A model generated the notes under the pieces. It had not been told where the DNA came from. It saw only the letters and a program-made list of their open reading frames with translations, and did no database searches. Positions 16,022-19,787 of a DNA stretch of 19,787 nt are shown here, in pieces (the first letter of the stretch is position 1; the number at the start of each line of letters is the position of its first letter). Both the position numbers and the translations under genes were made by a program. The DNA lies in the NCBI GenBank assembly GCA_031554275.1, contig JAVBKB010000179.1, positions 1-19,787 on the forward strand. Direction: 5' to 3'. This DNA is from JAVBKB01 sp031554275. Lineage in GTDB: Bacteria > Bacillota > Bacilli > JARBTR01.

Positions 16022-16630
16022 TTATTTAGCTGAATAGTATCGTCTTGCTACTTCATCCCAGTTTACAACGTTCCAGAATGCTGAAATATAGTCAGGACGG
16101 CGGTTTTGATAGTGTAAATAATAAGCATGTTCCCAAACATCAAGACCAAGGATTGGTGTCTTACCTTCCATGATTGGTGAGTCTTGATTTGGTAAGCTCG
16201 TTAATTCGAGTTCCCCATTGCAAACTGAAAGCCATGCCCAGCCAGAACCAAATCGTGTAGTTGCAGCTTTTGTAAACTCTTCTTTAAAGGCTTCAAAGCT
16301 CCCAAATTTAGCTTTAATGGCTGTTGCCAATTGTCCTGATGGTTCGCCACCACCATTTGGTGAAAGAATTGTCCAGAACAAGCTGTGATTCGCATGTCCG
16401 CCACCGTTATTTCTAACTGTGGTACGAATAGATTCTGGTAGCAGGTTAACATGAGAAATTAACTCTTCCACTGTTTCCTTTTGTAATTCTGGATGCGCTT
16501 CTAAAGCTGCATTTAAGTTGTTAATGTACGCCTGATGGTGTTTAGTATGATGGATATTCATCGTTTCCTTATCAATGTAAGGTTCTAATGCATCATATGC
16601 ATAAGGTAAAGCTGGTAATGTAAATGCCAT
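16022..16630 (-). CDS. sodA: Superoxide dismutase SodA (Mn/Fe family)
   Basis: A 202-residue Mn/Fe-type superoxide dismutase, converting superoxide to oxygen and hydrogen peroxide in the cytosol. All four metal ligands are present: His27, His82, Asp164 and His168, the last two in the signature DVWEHAYYLHY. The N-terminal MAFTLPALPYAYDALEPYID and the GGGHANHSLFW helix are typical of bacillus SodA, so manganese is the likely metal, though Mn and Fe forms cannot be separated with certainty by motif. The ATG at 16630 has AGGAGTG about 7 bases upstream; ten further in-frame codons to 16660 precede that site and are not used. Own promoter and terminator, so monocistronic. Divergent from yqgB, next to pbpA as in B. 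subtilis (yqgE absent). Confidence 0.97.
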   Translation of the reverse strand: MAFTLPALPYAYDALEPYIDKETMNIHHTKHHQAYINNLNAALEAHPELQKETVEELISHVNLLPESIRTTVRNNGGGHANHSLFWTILSPNGGGEPSGQLATAIKAKFGSFEAFKEEFTKAATTRFGSGWAWLSVCNGELELTSLPNQDSPIMEGKTPILGLDVWEHAYYLHYQNRRPDYISAFWNVVNWDEVARRYYSAK

Positions 16631-16666
16631 GTTATCACTCCTATTATCATCAAAAATCATTCTAAA

Positions 16667-16681
16667 TTAGAATAATTATTG
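16667..16681 (-). promoter_or_regulatory. Possible PerR/Fur-type operator at the sodA start
   Basis: TTAGAATAATTATTG matches the Bacillus PerR consensus TTATAATNATTATAA at 11 of 14 defined positions. It lies just downstream of the predicted sodA transcription start. An overlapping inverted repeat, ATTCTAA/TTAGAAT at 16659-16673, is also present. AT-rich background makes chance likely. Confidence 0.3.
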
Positions 16682-16694
16682 ACTAGATATTAAA

Positions 16695-16723
16695 ATTCTA
16701 TCAGGTTTTATCAATTGATTCAA
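16695..16723 (-). promoter_or_regulatory. Promoter of sodA
   Basis: On the minus strand TTGAAT (16718-16723) and TAGAAT (16695-16700) are 17 bases apart, with transcription starting near 16688, about 58 bases before the sodA ATG. Confidence 0.55.
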
Positions 16724-16750
16724 TATTTTTGCATTAAAAAAGAGTTTAAC

Positions 16751-16780
16751 TTGTTTTTTCATCTCTATTTCAGCTACAAT
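16751..16780 (+). promoter_or_regulatory. Promoter of yqgB
   Basis: TTGTTT (16751-16756) and TACAAT (16775-16780) are 18 bases apart. Transcription would start near 16787, just before the ribosome binding site at 16797. This places the open frame's earlier ATG at 16715 outside the transcript. Confidence 0.5.
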
Positions 16781-16810
16781 AATGCTATTACAGAACAAGG
16801 TGATGATAAT

Positions 16811-17575
16811 TTGAACATTTTTCGTCAATTTTTATATTCACTTTATGATTTGAAAAAAGTATCCACATTCCGCTTTTTCAAAATCGGTAAGGCAATCAGA
16901 TTTGTTTTTTTAATGGCGTTTATTTACATCATACCAAGCGTAGTATACTGGACAGACTTTGCCTTCCAAATAAAAAATGAGTATAACAATTTTTTTCAGC
17001 AAGATAAACATCATTTCGAAATTGTTGATGGTACTTTAACAACTGATTTAGTGGGCTCGCATTATAATGATATTAAAGATGTTACCTTTATGTTGAATGC
17101 TACAGAAGAAATATCTAGTTCTGATGTTGGCCTGATGCATGATGCAAATGTTGCATTTTTGAAGGACCGCTTTGTCCTTGCCGACAATTCTAATTTCTTT
17201 GAATTCCCTTATCAACAATTAGTTATCGGAGATATTGATGATCAACAATTAACTGAAAATTTCTTTCCAAATTTACATATTTTCATTTTTGTTGCAGCTC
17301 TCATATTTTTCTTTTTTTTCGCAGCTGCATTTTTCTTCCTAGTCACAATCCTTTCTGTGCTTGGAAATATGATTTGCCAAACCATGAGCCGCCCTATGCC
17401 TTATGAACAAGTTTGGAAACTAATGGCTTATTCAATTGCCATTCCAGTCACCTATCTGAGTATTGTTGCAATGCTTCAAATGAATGCACAATTTAAGTTT
17501 TCAATTAGCTGGATACTTTCCTTAGTAATTTTCATTCTCATTGTTAGAACGATTCCAAAGAAATCCACAACATAA
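16811..17575 (+). CDS. yqgB: DUF1189 membrane protein, YqgB-like
   Basis: A 254-residue membrane protein of the DUF1189 family. It starts NIFRQFLYSLYDLKKVSTFR, the conserved N-terminal amphipathic segment, followed by one helix (IRFVFLMAFIYIIPSVVYW), a 130-residue extracytoplasmic domain, and three to four C-terminal helices, the first unusually rich in phenylalanine (HIFIFVAALIFFFFFAAAFF). Function is unknown. The start is TTG at 16811 with AAGGTGA 7 bases upstream; the longer frame to 16715 lacks a ribosome site and begins before the promoter. Position beside sodA and yqfZ corresponds to yqgB in B. subtilis; yqgA and yqgC of that locus are missing. It is probably co-transcribed with yqfZ, 81 bases downstream, as no terminator is seen between. 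Confidence 0.85.
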   Translation: MNIFRQFLYSLYDLKKVSTFRFFKIGKAIRFVFLMAFIYIIPSVVYWTDFAFQIKNEYNNFFQQDKHHFEIVDGTLTTDLVGSHYNDIKDVTFMLNATEEISSSDVGLMHDANVAFLKDRFVLADNSNFFEFPYQQLVIGDIDDQQLTENFFPNLHIFIFVAALIFFFFFAAAFFFLVTILSVLGNMICQTMSRPMPYEQVWKLMAYSIAIPVTYLSIVAMLQMNAQFKFSISWILSLVIFILIVRTIPKKSTT

Positions 17576-17656
17576 TTCTATACAAATAAAATCTAGCATA
17601 TATTGTCCAATATATTCGTGTAGCAATGTCTATGCAAAAAAAATGGAGGACAATGC

Positions 17657-17953
17657 ATGTTAAGATTTTTTTTGTTGATTTTCGTTGTGGTAATTGGTTA
17701 TGCAGCCTATATTGATATTTCTCACGGCTCCCTGCCGTTTCGTAATACTGCAAAGGCCAATAATGTGAATTCCATACCCTATTATGTGAAAGAAATCAAA
17801 CCTGGTGATACAGTCCTTTCTCTTGTAGAGAAAACTGAAGATAGCTTACCTGTAGCAATAGAAGATATCATTTCAGATTTTGAAGAATTAAATGATGGCT
17901 TATCTCCTGAAAAAATCTTGATTGGAAGAAGTTATAATATCCCAGACTATTGA
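17657..17953 (+). CDS. yqfZ: YqfZ-like LysM-domain protein
   Basis: A 98-residue protein with an N-terminal membrane helix or signal (LRFFLLIFVVVIGYAAYI) and a C-terminal LysM-type domain, residues about 46-97: YVKEIKPGDTVLSLVEK opens it, NDGLSPEKILIGRSYNIP closes it. LysM domains bind N-acetylglucosamine chains, so a membrane-anchored peptidoglycan-binding role at the cell surface or spore is likely. The length and position beside ispG fit B. subtilis YqfZ. The ATG at 17657 has TGGAGGA 6 bases upstream. The canonical motif is recognisable but divergent, with an insertion between the first helix and the second. Confidence 0.85.
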   Translation: MLRFFLLIFVVVIGYAAYIDISHGSLPFRNTAKANNVNSIPYYVKEIKPGDTVLSLVEKTEDSLPVAIEDIISDFEELNDGLSPEKILIGRSYNIPDY

Positions 17954-17961
17954 AGCACCTT

Positions 17962-17989
17962 TTGGTAAGCTAAGTCTTAGGTTTATAAT
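17962..17989 (+). promoter_or_regulatory. Promoter of the RNA/leader between yqfZ and ispG
   Basis: TTGGTA (17962-17967), 16-base spacer, then a perfect TATAAT (17984-17989). Transcription would start near 17996. This is the best -10 hexamer in the window. Confidence 0.65.
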
Positions 17990-17995
17990 CAATGC

Positions 17996-18213
17996 ACCTA
18001 GGAATATCCTGGTGGAAATCTAAGTGGCAGTCCCAAATTAGTAGTAAAAGCTCTGGCTTCAGGTCATGCTAGGTTCATGGCAGTAGAATCTCGGGCGACA
18101 CATACTTGTCTGATCTATGTTTCAAAATGCTATCTAACACCTTTATCTTACGCTGTCCGTCCAATCAAAACGGGACAAGAACTCAATCTTTCTTGTCTTC
18201 TATTTGAGTTCTT
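17996..18213 (+). ncRNA. Candidate structured RNA upstream of ispG, possibly 6S RNA
   Basis: The 301-base gap between yqfZ and ispG has no credible gene but has its own promoter and a terminator about 180 bases after the start. Long-range pairs suggest a rod: GTCCC (18030-18034) with GGGAC (18172-18176); GGGCGACA (18093-18100) with TGTCCGTCC (18154-18162) with one bulge; an inner ACATA/TATGT stem; and a CATG/CATG hairpin at 18065-18079. Size, rod shape and local similarities to E. coli 6S RNA (GGCAGTCCC versus GCCAGTCCC; CATGCTAGGTTC versus CATGCTCGGTCC; CGACACAT) point to 6S RNA, the RNA polymerase-binding regulator. This is by eye and from memory. The alternatives are an ispG cis-leader or another small RNA. 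A 70-codon frame at 18077 has no ribosome site. Confidence 0.5.
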
Positions 18214-18217
18214 TGTT
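18177..18217 (+). terminator. Intrinsic terminator ending the RNA candidate, with alternative fold
   Basis: AAGAACTCAA (18177-18186) pairs with TTGAGTTCTT (18204-18213), 10 bp, followed by a U-rich TTCTTTGTT. A competing hairpin, GACAAGA (18174-18180) with TCTTGTC (18191-18197), uses part of the same arm. Confidence 0.6.
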
Positions 18218-18222
18218 AGAAT
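18193..18222 (+). promoter_or_regulatory. Candidate promoter of ispG
   Basis: TTGTCT (18193-18198) and TAGAAT (18217-18222) with an 18-base spacer, overlapping the upstream terminator. Transcription would start near 18229, just ahead of the ispG ribosome site. If real, ispG does not depend on readthrough. Confidence 0.4.
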
Positions 18223-18254
18223 AACATTGGAAGACAAAACGAGGAGGAGTATTC

Positions 18255-19346
18255 ATGATTACTCACCGCACGAAAACGAAACCTGTTAAAGTCGGCAACC
18301 TAACTATTGGTGGTGCCGATCAAATAATTATTCAGAGCATGACTACAACCAAAACACATGATGTTGCCGCAACTGTTGCTGAGATTAAGCGATTGGAGGA
18401 GGCTGGCTGCCAAATCGTACGTGTCGCTTGTCCAGATGAGCGAGCCGCTCATGCGATTGCAGACATCAAAAAACAAATCAATATCCCACTTGTGGTTGAT
18501 ATTCATTTCAACTATAAATTAGCACTTATCGCTATTGAGGGTGGTGCAGACAAAATTAGAATTAATCCAGGAAATATCGGCAAAAAGGAAAAAGTCGAGC
18601 AGGTTGTCAAGGCTTGTAAAGCAAAAGGCATTCCAATTCGAATTGGTGTGAATGCTGGCTCATTAGAAAAGCATTTGCTTGAGAAATATGGATACCCTAC
18701 AGCTGATGCGATGGTGGAAAGTGCCCTACACCATATCAAGATTCTTGAGGACCTGGATTTTTACGACATTATTGTTTCGATGAAAGCTTCGGATGTTCGT
18801 TTGGCAATTGAGGCTTATGAAAAAGCTGCTAAAGCATTTGACTACCCACTTCATCTTGGTATCACAGAGTCAGGAATTCTATTCTCAGGTACGGTCAAAA
18901 GCTGTGCTGGTTTAGGAGCAATCATTAACATGGGGATTGGTAACACAATCAGAATTTCTTTAAGTGCAGATCCCGTTGAAGAAATCAAAGTTGCCCGAGA
19001 ATTGTTGAAAGTGTACGGTTTACTCTCAGATGCAGTTACACTGATCTCTTGCCCAACTTGTGGTCGAATAGAGATTGACTTAATTTCGGTCGCAAATGAG
19101 GTTGACGAATATATTTCCACAATTAAAGCACCTATTAAAGTAGCTGTACTTGGATGTGCTGTTAATGGACCTGGTGAAGCGCGCGAGGCAGATATCGGTA
19201 TTGCAGGGGCTCGCGGCGAAGGTTTGTTATTTAGGCATGGCGAGATCATACGAAAAGTTCCTGAGAAAGATCTGGTCCCAGAACTAAAGAAGGAAATAGA
19301 TAAACTTGCTGAAGAGTATTTTGCCAAAATGAAGACAACTACTTGA
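18255..19346 (+). CDS. ispG: IspG (GcpE), 4-hydroxy-3-methylbut-2-enyl diphosphate synthase
   Basis: A 363-residue, iron-sulphur enzyme of the MEP isoprenoid pathway; it reductively opens 2-C-methyl-erythritol 2,4-cyclodiphosphate to HMBPP using a 4Fe-4S cluster. The N-terminal TIM barrel is clear (VKVGNLTIGG, QSMTTTKTHD, VDIHFNYKLA, RINPGNIG, GVNAGSLEKH). The cluster ligands are Cys266 and Cys269 (ISCPTCGR), Cys301 and Glu308 (LGCAVNGPGEA). The length matches the short two-domain bacterial form, not the plant form with an insertion. The ATG at 18255 has GGAGGAG about 6 bases before it. B. subtilis yqfY is the counterpart, between yqfX and yqfZ, exactly as here. A strong terminator follows. 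Confidence 0.98.
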   Translation: MITHRTKTKPVKVGNLTIGGADQIIIQSMTTTKTHDVAATVAEIKRLEEAGCQIVRVACPDERAAHAIADIKKQINIPLVVDIHFNYKLALIAIEGGADKIRINPGNIGKKEKVEQVVKACKAKGIPIRIGVNAGSLEKHLLEKYGYPTADAMVESALHHIKILEDLDFYDIIVSMKASDVRLAIEAYEKAAKAFDYPLHLGITESGILFSGTVKSCAGLGAIINMGIGNTIRISLSADPVEEIKVARELLKVYGLLSDAVTLISCPTCGRIEIDLISVANEVDEYISTIKAPIKVAVLGCAVNGPGEAREADIGIAGARGEGLLFRHGEIIRKVPEKDLVPELKKEIDKLAEEYFAKMKTTT

Positions 19347-19365
19347 AACATAGAAGATCAAAGAC

Positions 19366-19404
19366 AAACTCAAATGACGCCTCTCAGCGCCATTTGAGTT
19401 TTTT
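19366..19404. terminator. Terminator between ispG and the yqfX-like gene
   Basis: AAACTCAAATG (19366-19376) pairs with CATTTGAGTTT (19391-19401), with an inner CGC/GCG stem, followed by TTTTTT. It ends ispG and lies directly against the stop codon of the convergent yqfX-like gene. Confidence 0.85.
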
Positions 19405-19405
19405 G

Positions 19406-19723
19406 TTAAAACCAATTGAATGAAGTCCAGAAATATTGCATGAATAGAGAAGCCAAACCAATAATAATGGCTGTCACACCCAGTGCAGAAGATTTCTTTG
19501 CAAACCCAACAATACCGAGTATGATACCCATTATTGCAAAGGTTGTCGGCATCCAGAACATTGAAAGAACAGCAAATAGGATACCTACATAACTCCAGAC
19601 AGCTCCACTACCCATCGTTTCTCCAGCAGCTTTTCTATTGTAAGATGTTGAATCTACAAATTCTGCTGAGGTTTCTTCTCTGTAGTCATCCAACCCGTTT
19701 TTCAGTCCGTGATTATCATCCAT
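19406..19723 (-). CDS. yqfX: YqfX-like DUF4190 membrane protein
   Basis: A 105-residue protein with a polar, acidic N-terminal half (DDYREETSAEF, residues 1-38) and a DUF4190-type pair of helices: about 42-73 (SYVGILFAVLSMFWMPTTFA, IMGIILGIVGF) and about 80-100 (ALGVTAIIIGLASLFMQYFW). Family members are small two- to three-helix membrane proteins with no known function. The ATG at 19723 has GGAGGT 6 bases upstream; the frame extends 14 codons further without a ribosome site. Location converging on ispG equals yqfX in B. subtilis, which supports the name. Upstream, an inverted repeat ACAAGGA/TCCTTGT at 19748-19772 may be an operator. Confidence 0.82.
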   Translation of the reverse strand: MDDNHGLKNGLDDYREETSAEFVDSTSYNRKAAGETMGSGAVWSYVGILFAVLSMFWMPTTFAIMGIILGIVGFAKKSSALGVTAIIIGLASLFMQYFWTSFNWF

Positions 19724-19747
19724 TGTTTTACCTCCACTTCTAGAATT

Positions 19748-19772
19748 ACAAGGAAACGAAATCAATCCTTGT
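19748..19772. repeat. Inverted repeat upstream of the yqfX-like gene
   Basis: ACAAGGA (19748-19754) and TCCTTGT (19766-19772), 7 bp with an 11-base loop, 25-49 bases before the yqfX-like start. It is placed where an operator or leader hairpin would act. Confidence 0.3.
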
Positions 19773-19787
19773 GATAGAAGCGCTATT

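Noticed and set aside
18077..18289. 70-codon plus-strand frame across the RNA candidate into ispG
   Set aside because: No ribosome site, overlaps the terminator and ispG start, and composition is unlike a protein.
18851..19351. 166-codon minus-strand frame opposite ispG
   Set aside because: Antisense shadow of a strongly conserved enzyme gene; no ribosome site or recognisable domain.

Overview
This window looks like a chromosomal segment of a low-GC, endospore-forming Bacillota of the Bacillales. The support is a tricistronic spore germinant-receptor operon, a B. subtilis-like ispG/sodA/pbpA neighbourhood, strong AGGAGG-type ribosome binding sites, frequent TTG starts, and cobalamin and lysine riboswitches of the Bacillus type. 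A genus cannot be fixed from sequence reading alone; a Planococcaceae-like Bacillales is a guess. I see no phage, insertion sequence, CRISPR array, tRNA or rRNA.

Layout. 1-293: N-terminal part of a LysR-type regulator (minus), cut by the window edge. 425-757: YisL-family membrane protein (minus). 923-2249: cobalamin-binding lipoprotein behind a complete promoter, B12 riboswitch and intrinsic terminator (minus). 2328-3822: Nramp metal transporter (plus) with a terminator-like hairpin in its leader. 3905-4351: YvbK-like GNAT acetyltransferase (minus). 4605-6425: KimA potassium importer (minus). 6522-6776: gene-free stretch bounded by 18/19-matching inverted repeats. 6810-10501: germinant receptor operon A-B-C with its terminator (minus). 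10649-12531: lysine riboswitch, lysine permease LysP and terminator (plus). 12642-13235: YdeI/DUF1801 protein (minus). 13424-15713: class B penicillin-binding protein PbpA (minus). 15978-16723: SodA with promoter and terminator (minus). 16751-17953: DUF1189 protein YqgB and LysM protein YqfZ (plus). 17962-18213: an unannotated structured RNA or leader with its own promoter and terminator. 18255-19346: IspG (plus). 19406-19723: YqfX-like DUF4190 membrane protein (minus).

From 13.4 kb rightwards the order pbpA-sodA / yqgB-yqfZ-ispG / yqfX follows the B. subtilis pbpA-to-yqfX block, without yqgE, yqgC and yqgA. The left two thirds is a mosaic of independent transport units (B12, metal, potassium, lysine), each with its own RNA-level or transcriptional control, plus the germination operon. 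The most interesting non-coding signals are the RNA candidate between yqfZ and ispG (possibly a 6S RNA), the inverted-repeat-bounded segment between kimA and the germination operon, the kimA leader with no recognisable c-di-AMP riboswitch, and the attenuator-like leader of the Nramp gene.
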